Of a stretch of DNA of 33,698 bases, positions 1 to 7,468 are shown piece after piece. Each line of letters begins with the position of its first letter. The first letter of the stretch is position 1. Source of the stretch: Tepidanaerobacteraceae bacterium (GTDB taxonomy: Bacteria > Bacillota > Thermosediminibacteria > Thermosediminibacterales > Tepidanaerobacteraceae); contig JAQWCA010000002.1 of the NCBI GenBank assembly GCA_028706065.1, forward strand, positions 1 through 33,698, given 5' to 3'. The translations under genes and the position numbers were made by a program. Below the pieces are notes generated by a model. It made no database searches. It had not been told where the DNA came from and saw only the letters and a program-made list of their open reading frames with translations.

Positions 1-86
1 CACTACTCTCGCAGTCTTATGACAAATGTTAAAAAGTAATATGAAATGATTTAACCTCCAAAAGTATAGCATAAATCATTTCAATG

Positions 87-95
87 TGCTATAAT
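87..95 (+). promoter_or_regulatory. Extended -10 promoter element for the 57-aa gene
   Basis: TGCTATAAT is a perfect extended -10 (TG-N-TATAAT). Transcription would start near 102, just ahead of the ribosome site at 116-122. No convincing -35 is visible, which is usual for extended -10 promoters. The upstream in-frame ATG at 84 lies inside this element, which argues for the downstream GTG start. Positions 1-86 hold no gene that I can see. Confidence 0.55.
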
Positions 96-128
96 AATAG
101 TGTCAAAAATGAGACGGAGGGGATAAAA

Positions 129-302
129 GTGAGTCCGGAGCAAACAATAGTTATAGCAAAGATGTGTAAAGACTATAAAAAAGGTAGCACTTTCAGGCAC
201 CCTGCCGATTATATTATGCATTATGAATCCTGTAAAAACTGTATACATTGGCAGGTGGGAAGCTGTGAAAAAGCCCAAGACATACTAAATTACCTAGACT
301 AA
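129..302 (+). CDS. Small Cys-rich hypothetical protein (57 aa)
   Basis: I do not recognise this protein. The GTG start at 129 is chosen because GGAGGGG at 116-122 sits at good spacing, and because the longer reading from ATG 84 would begin inside the promoter's -10 element. The product is soluble and basic to neutral, with no signal peptide or membrane segment. Four cysteines stand out: Cys13, then Cys35-x2-Cys38-x7-Cys46. The last three, together with nearby His24, His31 and His40, could form a small metal site, but this is inference. The gene has its own promoter and a terminator at 346-381, so it appears monocistronic. It converges on the minus-strand DUF3006 gene. Confidence 0.6.
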   Translation: MSPEQTIVIAKMCKDYKKGSTFRHPADYIMHYESCKNCIHWQVGSCEKAQDILNYLD

Positions 303-345
303 TAGATAGAAAATATTATATAAATAATTACTGCCAATTGTGAAG

Positions 346-381
346 CGGCGTTTATCCAATTGAAGGTAGATGCCGTTTTTT
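346..381 (+). terminator. Rho-independent terminator of the 57-aa gene
   Basis: A 9-bp stem pairs CGGCGTTTA (346-354) with TAGATGCCG (367-375), including two G-U pairs, around a 12-nt loop. Six T follow (376-381). On the minus strand no T-run follows the stem, so it acts only on the plus-strand transcript. Its T-run overlaps the stop codon of the convergent DUF3006 gene. Confidence 0.7.
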
Positions 382-586
382 ACTTAAATAACTCTTCGGC
401 CAATTTTCTGATATCATTTTTCCTACTAAAAGTTTCTTTTTTATCAATGGTCATATGGTTAAGGTCTACCACATCTCCTTCATGGATATCCACAGGAAGG
501 AGATTCTTTCTTATATTGAGCATTTCACCGTCATCGGTTTGCAAGACAGCATACTCACCTTCAAACCGGTCAACTACACCGTACAT
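380..586 (-). CDS. DUF3006 family protein
   Basis: A 68-aa protein beginning MYGVVDRFEGEYAVLQTDDG. This N-terminus, and the following stretch containing LLPVDIHEGDVVDL, are typical of DUF3006, a small all-beta family of unknown function. The family is commonly encoded beside ComEC-like metallo-beta-lactamase-fold hydrolases, as it is here: the start lies 12 nt after the hydrolase stop, and its ribosome site (AAAGGAG) overlaps that stop. The two genes form one minus-strand operon. There is no signal peptide, so it is presumably cytoplasmic. A role connected to the neighbouring hydrolase is inferred from gene order only. Confidence 0.8.
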   Translation of the reverse strand: MYGVVDRFEGEYAVLQTDDGEMLNIRKNLLPVDIHEGDVVDLNHMTIDKKETFSRKNDIRKLAEELFK

Positions 587-598
587 TAGACCACTCCT

Positions 599-1486
599 TT
601 ATCGCACTTTTTTTATTTCAATATCTTCGCCGTCACTGGTTATCATTATATTTCCGTTATCAGCAGTGGTATAAACTTCTACACCGTATTGAAGAAGGTT
701 GTCAATGGTTTCTTTATGTGGGTGGCCGTAGGGATTATCCTGCCCAACGCATATAACGGCATATTTAGGTGATACTGCCGACAAAAACTCTACTGTTGTG
801 CTGGTGCTGCTGCCGTGATGAGCGACCTTTAGCACATCAGCCTGAAGGTTATAATTACTGTTGTGGAGCATTTCATCTTCTGAAATTTTTTCTGCATCAC
901 CGGTAAAAAGAAATGAGGTATTTCCGTAAGTGAGTTTTATAACAATACTATAATTATTCATACTTTCATAACTGCTATTATTTGGTGCAAAAATATGTAT
1001 TTTAATATCATTGTCGAAAGGAACAGTCATACCTCCTCTGACCGGAGTTATTTTCAAGCCTTTATTCTTTACAGCTAAAAGAACATCTTTAAATGTTTTT
1101 GTATTGCTAGTGACATTTGGCATAAGGATTTCCCCTATATCAAAAAAATCAATTACATCATCCATTGCCCCAAGGTGATCTTCGTGAGGGTGAGTCCCTA
1201 CTAAAAAATCAAGTTTACTTACACCCTGTTTTTTTATGTAAGAAATAATAGTATCCTCATCATCATTATTGCCTGCGTCAATAAGCATTGTTTTTCCGGT
1301 TGGAGATTTAATAAAAATACTGTCAGATTGACCTGTATCAATAAAATGTACTTTAAGAAAACCGGAATTGTCGTCTGAATCCAATACATCAATCCCAATA
1401 GAACAAGCAGAGATGAAAGCTAAAGCAAGAAAAGCCAGACAAAGAGTTAAAAGGGCTTTTTTGTTTTTTAAAAGGTCATTTTTCAT
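599..1486 (-). CDS. Secreted metallo-beta-lactamase-fold lipoprotein (ComEC C-terminal-domain-like)
   Basis: A 295-aa protein. Residues 1-27 form a lipoprotein signal peptide with a lipobox ISAC, giving lipidated Cys28 on the outer face of the membrane. The mature part is a single metallo-beta-lactamase fold. It shows FIDTGQSDSIFI near the start, the metal motif THPHEDHLGAMDD (HxHxDH), LFTGDAEK (metal Asp), KVAHHGS (His) and a C-terminal YGHPHKE. These are the features of the hydrolase domain at the C-terminus of the DNA-uptake protein ComEC, seen here without the membrane channel. Family members are proposed nucleases or phosphodiesterases, so extracellular nucleic-acid or nucleotide hydrolysis is plausible but unproven. 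The start is set by TTGGAGAA upstream of the ATG. It is the first gene of a two-gene operon with DUF3006. Confidence 0.85.
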   Translation of the reverse strand: MKNDLLKNKKALLTLCLAFLALAFISACSIGIDVLDSDDNSGFLKVHFIDTGQSDSIFIKSPTGKTMLIDAGNNDDEDTIISYIKKQGVSKLDFLVGTHPHEDHLGAMDDVIDFFDIGEILMPNVTSNTKTFKDVLLAVKNKGLKITPVRGGMTVPFDNDIKIHIFAPNNSSYESMNNYSIVIKLTYGNTSFLFTGDAEKISEDEMLHNSNYNLQADVLKVAHHGSSTSTTVEFLSAVSPKYAVICVGQDNPYGHPHKETIDNLLQYGVEVYTTADNGNIMITSDGEDIEIKKVR

Positions 1487-1581
1487 TATATTTTCTCCAA
1501 TCTAAATTACCTAAAAAGACATGTGTAATTCTCTTGCCTCTAATTCTATCTTTGGTTAAAATAGAAACAAAACGCATATAA

Positions 1582-1610
1582 ATAATACCATACTTAAATT
1601 TTTTCGACAA
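1582..1610 (-). promoter_or_regulatory. Sigma-A-type promoter for the MBL-fold/DUF3006 operon
   Basis: Read on the minus strand: TTGTCG (1610-1605), a 17-nt spacer, then TATTAT (1587-1582). The -10 matches 5 of 6 consensus bases and the -35 matches 4 of 6. It lies about 95 nt upstream of the ATG, leaving a long AT-rich leader. Confidence 0.5.
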
Positions 1611-1684
1611 TAAAAAAACGTCTCCTTGCAACTTTCCTTCCAAATTTCTGCCCTGTCATCCTTCTTCCGAAACATATGAAGATG

Positions 1685-1693
1685 TGCTATAAT
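1685..1693 (+). promoter_or_regulatory. Extended -10 promoter for the yhaM-hprK operon
   Basis: TGCTATAAT again gives a perfect extended -10, identical to the element at 87-95. A start near 1700 gives a leader of about 34 nt before the yhaM start. The -35 region is poor. Confidence 0.55.
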
Positions 1694-1733
1694 CAATTAT
1701 GAACCAATTTTTAACAGAGCTTTGGAGGTTATG

Positions 1734-2732
1734 ATGGAAAAACAATTTATCAAGGATTTAAGGGTGGGGGATAAAGTAAAAACGCTATTCGGTGTGGTAA
1801 AGAAGAACTTAGCTAATTACTCTCCATCTAGTTCAAAAGCCCCTGGACAGTTCCTAAAATTACTTTTGGCAGATTCCACTGGAAGCATTGAAGGGAGAGT
1901 ATGGGACGGAGCTAAGGATAAAGCTAGGCTTTTTAACGAAGGGGATGTTGTGACAGTTGAGGGTAGTGTCTCGGAGTTTAACGGCTTACAGATAAATATA
2001 GTTCAGATTGAAAAATACGATGGCAGTGTGGATTTTGCCCTTTTTCAGCCATGTACTCCGAGAGATCGGACTGAGATGACGGGAAGGCTTAAGGATTTGA
2101 TACAATCAGTAAAAAACATACATCTTAAAAAATTATTATTATTGATGTTCGGTGATAAAAACATATACCGAGCTTTTATAAATAGCCCTGCAGCGCAGAA
2201 AGTACATCATGCTTATATAGGTGGTCTCCTTGAACATAGTCTTGAAGTTGCCCAAGTTTGTGAACATATTGCCTCAAACTATAAAGATGTCTTAAATCGA
2301 GACCTTTTGATAACAGGGGCATTACTTCACGATATAGGCAAGATTAGAGAATATGATTTTTCAAGCGTATCTTTTGAGATGACCGATATAGGAAAACTTG
2401 TAGGTCATTTAGTGTTGGGAAAAGAAATGGTAGACGAAAAAATTCGAGAAATGTCGGATTTCCCCCAAGAACTTCAATTAGCTATTGGTCATATGATAAT
2501 TTCACACCATGGTGAACGAGAATGGGGTAGCCCTGAAGTCCCAAAGACTATGGAGGCTTTTAGCTTATTTCATTCCGATCTTTTAAGTGCTAGACTAAAT
2601 CAATTTTCTGGTCTTCTCAAAAAACATACTAATACAGATTCTTCCTGGACTCCCTGGGATAAGTTTCTTGAACGCAGTGCTTATTTACCCAATTACGCTG
2701 AAATGAGATCTAATGAAACTGAGACGGCGTGA
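1734..2732 (+). CDS. yhaM: 3'-5' exoribonuclease YhaM
   Basis: A 332-aa protein with the two-part YhaM layout. An N-terminal OB-fold nucleic-acid-binding domain covers about residues 10-95 (GDKVKTLFGVVKK, then STGSIEGRVWDGAKD). An HD-superfamily metal-dependent domain follows, with conserved HHAYIGGLLEHSLEVA and LLHDIGKIREY (His199-Asp200). YhaM trims RNA 3' ends and single-stranded DNA in Firmicutes. Length agrees with the family (B. subtilis YhaM is 314 aa). The start is placed at the second ATG of ATGATG because GGAGG at 1724-1728 lies 5 nt before it. A TTG at 1722 in the same frame overlaps that ribosome site and is unlikely. It is the first gene ahead of hprK. Confidence 0.9.
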   Translation: MEKQFIKDLRVGDKVKTLFGVVKKNLANYSPSSSKAPGQFLKLLLADSTGSIEGRVWDGAKDKARLFNEGDVVTVEGSVSEFNGLQINIVQIEKYDGSVDFALFQPCTPRDRTEMTGRLKDLIQSVKNIHLKKLLLLMFGDKNIYRAFINSPAAQKVHHAYIGGLLEHSLEVAQVCEHIASNYKDVLNRDLLITGALLHDIGKIREYDFSSVSFEMTDIGKLVGHLVLGKEMVDEKIREMSDFPQELQLAIGHMIISHHGEREWGSPEVPKTMEAFSLFHSDLLSARLNQFSGLLKKHTNTDSSWTPWDKFLERSAYLPNYAEMRSNETETA

Positions 2733-2765
2733 TTTAATTCCAATAGGGCAGGAATGGAGTATAAA

Positions 2766-3689
2766 ATGCAAAAGATAAATCTTAGAGACATAATTCAGAA
2801 GTTGAATTTAAAAGCAGTTGTTGACATAGGCGACGAGATGCCTGATATTACGGTACCTGATTTGAATCGTCCGTCACTTGAGATAGCTGGCTATTTTGAC
2901 TATTTTGCCTATGACAGAATACAGATATTAGGAAAAACTGAAATTTCTTTTTTAAAAGGTCTTTCTCCCAGTATCAGAAAAGCTCGTCTTGAAAAGCTTT
3001 TATCCTATGATATACCATGTGTTATAATCACCCGTGATCTTCCATCACCAAATGAACTAATTTTGATTGCCAGGGAGAATAGGAAATCAATATTGGTGTC
3101 TTCTGCGGCAACTACACAGTTCATGAGTAGATTAACAAACTTTCTCGAAAGGAAGTTGGCACCAAACACCACAATCCATGGTGTTTTAGTTGATATATAT
3201 GGTATAGGTATGTTGATCATAGGTGAAAGTGGTATAGGAAAGAGCGAAACTGCTGTGGAACTTATAAAGCGAGGTCATCGCTTGGTAGCCGATGATGCGG
3301 TTGAGATAAAACAAGTAGCTAAAAATATATTGGTCGGAACAGCTCCTGAAATTATTCGGCACTTTTTAGAGGTTCGTGGCTTGGGGGTTATCGATGTAAA
3401 AACTATTTTTGGTGCCGGAAGTATACGAAATGATATAAAAATTGAAATGGTTATAGAACTCGTAGAATGGGAAAATTATAAAGAAGGTGACAGATTAGGT
3501 CTGGAAGAAGAGAGTATCAAGATACTTGACTCATACATCCAAAAAAAAACCATACCAATTAGACCGGGAAGAAACCTTGCAGCGATCTTGGAGGTGGCAG
3601 CCATGGATTATCGGCTGAAAGTACTCGGTTACAACGCTGCAGCAGAGTTCAGCAAAAGACTTTTTGAAAAAATAAATAAAAGTAAGTGA
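2766..3689 (+). CDS. hprK: HPr kinase/phosphorylase
   Basis: A 307-aa bifunctional enzyme that phosphorylates Ser46 of HPr and removes that phosphate. It is the switch for carbon catabolite control in Gram-positive bacteria. The C-terminal catalytic domain has His138 just before the Walker A loop GESGIGKS (residues 153-160), then HRLVADDAVEI and the family signature EVRGLGVIDVKTIFG. The start at 2766 follows GGAG at 2756-2759 with 6-nt spacing and places these residues where the family has them. An upstream in-frame ATG at 2754 has a weaker site. It is co-directional with yhaM and the isomerase gene. Its substrate HPr is encoded at 21420-21686 and carries Ser46. Confidence 0.96.
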   Translation: MQKINLRDIIQKLNLKAVVDIGDEMPDITVPDLNRPSLEIAGYFDYFAYDRIQILGKTEISFLKGLSPSIRKARLEKLLSYDIPCVIITRDLPSPNELILIARENRKSILVSSAATTQFMSRLTNFLERKLAPNTTIHGVLVDIYGIGMLIIGESGIGKSETAVELIKRGHRLVADDAVEIKQVAKNILVGTAPEIIRHFLEVRGLGVIDVKTIFGAGSIRNDIKIEMVIELVEWENYKEGDRLGLEEESIKILDSYIQKKTIPIRPGRNLAAILEVAAMDYRLKVLGYNAAAEFSKRLFEKINKSK

Positions 3690-3706
3690 ATTGGGAGGTA
3701 TTTTGA

Positions 3707-4762
3707 ATGTTAGATAACTTGGATCAAATAAAGAAATTGGACAAAGGTGGAATGTTTGACCTTATATACAAATTTCCGGATCATTGTCAAGAGGCAATAA
3801 AAATTGCTAAAGAATCTATTCGAGGTCTCAGATATCATAATATTTTAAATGTGGTTGCAGCTGGATTGGGTGGCTCTGCTATCGGGGCAGATTTAATCCG
3901 TATGATTACAGCTGATCGGGCACAGATTCCGATTATTGTCAATAGAAATTACACCTTACCGGCTTTTGTTGATGAAAAGACTCTTGTCATCGCTTCAAGC
4001 TATTCCGGCAATACAGAAGAAACCTTGGCTGCTTATGAAGATGCAAAAAGTAAAAAAGCCAAAGTATTGGTTATTACTACCGGTGGCAAGCTAAAAGAAA
4101 AGGCCATGGCAGACGAAACCCCGGTTATCACTATCCCCGGGGGGTTACCACCACGTGCAGCTCTTGGTTTTTCACTCTTTCCAATATATGTAGTTTTTCA
4201 AGAACAGGGTATAGGATTTAGAAAACAATTTGATGTCGAAAACGCTCTTAATCTACTAAGACAAACTAGAGATAAATTCTGTCCCAAGGTACCAGAAAAA
4301 GAAAACCCTACAAAAACTCTGGCCAGAAAAATCTATGGAAAGATTCCTATCATCTACGGGTCATCGAGCCTTACTGATGTTATAGCAGTTAGGTGGAAAG
4401 GACAACTCAATGAAAACTCCAAACATCCCGCTTTTTTTAATTCCTTTCCTGAACTAAATCACAATGAAATAATGGGCTTTGAAGGTGACAGAGAAATATT
4501 GAAAGCTCTTGAAATCGTTATTCTCAGATCTCCTCATGAGAGCGACCGTATAAAAAAACGTATTGATATTACTATGGATATTTTAAAAGATGAAGTCAGT
4601 GGCATAACAGAGCTGTGTCCAAAAGGCACTTCAGCTTTGGAACATATGGTTTATCATATAATGTTCGGGGATTACATGAGTGCATATCTTGCAATACTTA
4701 ACCATAAAGACCCTATAGAAATAGATTTTATTGATAAATTAAAAGATCGAATGAGGGATTAA
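3707..4762 (+). CDS. Bifunctional phosphoglucose/phosphomannose isomerase
   Basis: A 351-aa SIS-domain isomerase. The N-terminal SIS domain shows AAGLGGSAIGADLIR and the sugar-phosphate loop SSYSGNTEETLAAYEDA. The second SIS domain holds IPIIYGSS and the family motif FPELNHNEIMGFEG. This is the short bacterial/archaeal phosphoglucose/phosphomannose isomerase family rather than classical Pgi, which is much longer. It would interconvert glucose-6-P or mannose-6-P with fructose-6-P, feeding PfkA. GGGAGG lies 7-8 nt before the ATG. It sits 17 nt after hprK, in the same operon. Dual specificity is inherited from the family and not visible in the sequence. Confidence 0.92.
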   Translation: MLDNLDQIKKLDKGGMFDLIYKFPDHCQEAIKIAKESIRGLRYHNILNVVAAGLGGSAIGADLIRMITADRAQIPIIVNRNYTLPAFVDEKTLVIASSYSGNTEETLAAYEDAKSKKAKVLVITTGGKLKEKAMADETPVITIPGGLPPRAALGFSLFPIYVVFQEQGIGFRKQFDVENALNLLRQTRDKFCPKVPEKENPTKTLARKIYGKIPIIYGSSSLTDVIAVRWKGQLNENSKHPAFFNSFPELNHNEIMGFEGDREILKALEIVILRSPHESDRIKKRIDITMDILKDEVSGITELCPKGTSALEHMVYHIMFGDYMSAYLAILNHKDPIEIDFIDKLKDRMRD

Positions 4763-4785
4763 AGTTACATTATGAGGTGGTAAAA

Positions 4786-5565
4786 TTGAAACTGGAAGTA
4801 GATACTCACTGTCATACTGTAGCCAGTGGGCATGCGTATAGCACAATCGTCGAAAATGCTCGGGAGGCTGCTAAAAAACATCTTAAAATGATCGCCATTA
4901 CCGATCATGGTCCTGCTATGGGAGAGGCCGCCAATTGCTACTATTTTGGAAATATGACAGTTATACCCCGAAAAATCGAGGGAGTATATATACTTAGAGG
5001 AATCGAAGCAAATATACTTGATGATAAAGGAACACTGGATCTTCCTGAGCGTTATTTAAAAAAACTTGATATAGTGCTTGCTGGGCTTCATGGCGGTTGC
5101 TTTCCGGGGAAAAGTGTGGAAGAGAATACCAGAGCAGTTATAGAAACCATGAAAAACCCTTATGTAGATATTATAGTGCATCCGGGAAATCCTGAATTTC
5201 CTTTAGATATTGACAGGTTTGTCAAGGCAGCACATAAATATAATGTGCATATAGAAATTAATAATAGCTCATTTACTGTCAGTCGAAGAGGCAGCAGAGA
5301 AAACTGTGTTCTAATTGCAAAAAAGGCAGCATCTATAGGGGCTAAAATTTCTTTAGGGAGTGATGCTCACATTTGTTTCGATGTTGGTAATTTCATCGAA
5401 GCTCAGGAAATTATTAACGATTCAGGAATTTCCGAAGAAAACATATTAAATACTTCGATGGAAAAAGTGGTAGATTTTTTAAAGTCTAAGGGCAGGGAAG
5501 TCGAAATTTCGGGAGGGGCTTTACATGTCACCAGACCAGACCAAAACAATTCAAAAACACTGTGA
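4786..5565 (+). CDS. PHP-domain metal-dependent phosphoesterase (YcdX-like), copy 1
   Basis: A 259-aa single-domain PHP protein. All metal-binding motifs are present: DTHCHT (residues 5-10), ITDHGP, GIEAN, GLHGG, VHPGNPE and LGSDAH. The family includes YcdX-type phosphatases with a trinuclear metal site. The substrate is unknown. The start is TTG at 4786, because GAGGTGG (4774-4780) gives 5-nt spacing; a GTG at 4777 lies inside that ribosome site. It is the last gene of the hprK group, 23 nt after the isomerase gene. A paralogue with the same motif order is at 17785-18543. No clear terminator is seen in 5566-5669. Confidence 0.88.
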   Translation: MKLEVDTHCHTVASGHAYSTIVENAREAAKKHLKMIAITDHGPAMGEAANCYYFGNMTVIPRKIEGVYILRGIEANILDDKGTLDLPERYLKKLDIVLAGLHGGCFPGKSVEENTRAVIETMKNPYVDIIVHPGNPEFPLDIDRFVKAAHKYNVHIEINNSSFTVSRRGSRENCVLIAKKAASIGAKISLGSDAHICFDVGNFIEAQEIINDSGISEENILNTSMEKVVDFLKSKGREVEISGGALHVTRPDQNNSKTL

Positions 5566-5669
5566 GAAATTTATCAAAACTGTTGACAGATAAATGTTAA
5601 AGATAATTTGAATAAAGTATAGAAAACGTTAATATAAATAGGATAAAAGGTCTGGAGGAGGAGATATAA

Positions 5670-7001
5670 ATGCACCGCAGGCCCTTTGTCCTATTTTTTT
5701 GCTACATATTCTTAATGACGATGGTAATTACTGGATTAATCCCGTCAGGTTGCAGTGTAGAAAAAAATGCGGAAAGTGATCCCGAGGATGTGTGGCAAGG
5801 GATAATAACCCTTTGGGATTTTCCTCGTTGGCCTGATAAAAGTGGTAACCGATTTGTCTGGATCGAGAAGAAAATAAAGGAATTTGAGAAAGCACACCCC
5901 GGGGTTTTTATACATCTTAGACCCTTAAAATGGGGATATGGATTAATAGAACTCCGGGCAGCCGCCGCAGCGGGCACTTATCCGGATATTGCTCCACTAG
6001 TTTCCCAAAATGATTTTATTTTGGAAGGGTATTTAGAGCCCGTTGATGAGTTTTTTAAACCTGATGATCTCAAGAAATACGAGCCCAGAGCCATAGAAGC
6101 TGTTACATATCAAGGCCAGATTTATGGGTTTCCTTGGTTTATGACCACATATGGACTATTTCTAAACAAGGATATATTTAATGCGAGGAATGCAACTTTA
6201 CCCCAAAATGGTTCGTGGAGCTATGATGAATTTGTTCAAGCTTTGCAAAAGGTGACTTACGATAAAAATGTAGATGGAAAAATAGATTACTACGGCTTCA
6301 ATCTATTTTTATCCCCTGCAAGTTATCAGATATGGGCGTTTCTAACAATGGATGGGGCAAAAATTTTCGATGAACAGAATAACTTTATGCTAAATACTCC
6401 GGAAGGAGTTTCAGCTCTTACAAAATTGGTAAATCTTGAGGCAAAGTATAAATTAGTTCCTACTGAGGAGTATGGAACACTTGAAGAAACCAAGGTATGG
6501 GACGATTTTTGCGAAAAGCAGAAAATAGCAGTATATCCAGCTGGTCCTTGGGCAATAAAAGTTCTGAGAGACAGATACGACTCAGGTAATGGTTTTGAAT
6601 TTGATTTGGTTAACTATCCAAAAGGTGAGAGTAATCCATCAGGATTTGTGCTAGTATCAGGTTATGCAATTTTCAAGCAAGAAAATGAAGCGAAAAAGGC
6701 TATTTGTGCTGACTTCTTAAAATTCATCACTTCTGAAGATGAACAAGGTGAGTTAGACAAATACAGTGTTTTTCCGGTTTACACCGAGCTCGTCGAAAAA
6801 ACCATCAATGACCCATTGATGAAAAGAATGAAAGAAATCCTTGATACATCGGTGAACTTGCCCAAAATTAGAAATTGGAATAAAATAGATGAAGAAGTGA
6901 TTGCACAAATTCGTTTAGCATTACTTTCTCAAAAATCGCCTTCTGAGGCATTGGAAGATGCCGCTAAAGCAGTTGAAATTATCTTAGCAGGGTCACGTTA
7001 G
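5670..7001 (+). CDS. ABC transporter sugar-binding lipoprotein (family 1 solute-binding protein)
   Basis: A 443-aa extracellular solute-binding protein of the MalE/UgpB class. An N-terminal hydrophobic signal leads to Cys28 in the context IPSGC, an imperfect but plausible lipobox, so it is probably tethered outside the membrane. Family features follow: FEKAHPGVFIHLRPLKWGYG, AAAAGTYPDIAPL, GFPWFMTTYGLFLNKDIF, SWSYDEFVQAL and VYPAGPWAIKVLRD. GGAGGAGG lies ahead of the ATG. No permease or ATPase gene is adjacent, so it must work with a transporter encoded elsewhere. A TTGACA hexamer at 5583-5588 has no well-spaced -10. A short hairpin (ATTCCG/CGGAAT, 7010-7026) follows the gene but lacks a T-run. 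Confidence 0.88.
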   Translation: MHRRPFVLFFCYIFLMTMVITGLIPSGCSVEKNAESDPEDVWQGIITLWDFPRWPDKSGNRFVWIEKKIKEFEKAHPGVFIHLRPLKWGYGLIELRAAAAAGTYPDIAPLVSQNDFILEGYLEPVDEFFKPDDLKKYEPRAIEAVTYQGQIYGFPWFMTTYGLFLNKDIFNARNATLPQNGSWSYDEFVQALQKVTYDKNVDGKIDYYGFNLFLSPASYQIWAFLTMDGAKIFDEQNNFMLNTPEGVSALTKLVNLEAKYKLVPTEEYGTLEETKVWDDFCEKQKIAVYPAGPWAIKVLRDRYDSGNGFEFDLVNYPKGESNPSGFVLVSGYAIFKQENEAKKAICADFLKFITSEDEQGELDKYSVFPVYTELVEKTINDPLMKRMKEILDTSVNLPKIRNWNKIDEEVIAQIRLALLSQKSPSEALEDAAKAVEIILAGSR

Positions 7002-7092
7002 CTCATATAATTCCGAAATCCGGAATAAAGAAAGTAAAAAGGTAAAAAATAACTATAGATAAAAAATCAGGCGTATATAGGGGCATGCTTTT

Positions 7093-7353
7093 ATGAATCT
7101 ACAAAATTGTACAATATGTGATGAAACAGTGATGGGCTCACCGAAAGTTATTAATGGTTTAACGCTTATTCCTATCTTGGATATTATTTTTGGTGGCTAC
7201 ACTAAATCTGGTTTAGGTTTTGGTTGCAGTATTTCGCCCAAAGCCTTTATTATAATTGACAGCACTGGAAAAGTAAGTTTTTACAACTTATCAATAGATG
7301 TAATTTCTTCGGATTTACTAGAAAGTATTACCTTTATAGATGCTAAGGAATAA
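7093..7353 (+). CDS. Short GerW/YtfJ-family sporulation protein
   Basis: An 86-aa protein resembling the core of YtfJ (GerW), a spore protein needed for germination in Bacillus. The similarity runs through ETVMGSPKVINGLTLIPI, the Gly-rich IIFGGYTKSGLGFGC, and SPKAFIIIDSTGKVSFYNL. Typical YtfJ proteins are about 140-150 aa, so this is a compact form; it lacks the longer Gly-rich centre and C-terminus. The ribosome site is weak (AGGGG, about 9 nt before the ATG). Cys6, Cys9 and Cys49 are not family hallmarks. Placement between a sugar-binding protein and murB gives no functional hint. Family assignment is moderately sure; the function in this organism is inferred. Confidence 0.65.
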   Translation: MNLQNCTICDETVMGSPKVINGLTLIPILDIIFGGYTKSGLGFGCSISPKAFIIIDSTGKVSFYNLSIDVISSDLLESITFIDAKE

Positions 7354-7468
7354 TTATATAAAATAGCTTGCGCCTTTTAAACATGTAAGCAGGAATTAAC
7401 GTATTGATATAGAAATAAAATATATTAGGATTAAAAATAGCATTATGTTACAGAAGAGGGAAGGTAAT

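Noticed and set aside
360-674. 104-aa plus-strand ORF opposite the DUF3006 and MBL genes
   Set aside because: It lies antisense to two recognisable genes, spans their junction and starts inside the terminator loop. Its sequence is hydrophobic shadow translation.
5583-5611. TTGACA hexamer upstream of the sugar-binding protein as a promoter
   Set aside because: The only -10-like sequences lie 13 or 15 nt downstream, too close for a normal sigma-A promoter.
7010-7026. ATTCCG/CGGAAT hairpin as a terminator
   Set aside because: The stem is 6 bp and AT-rich and is followed by AAAGAAAG rather than a T-run.
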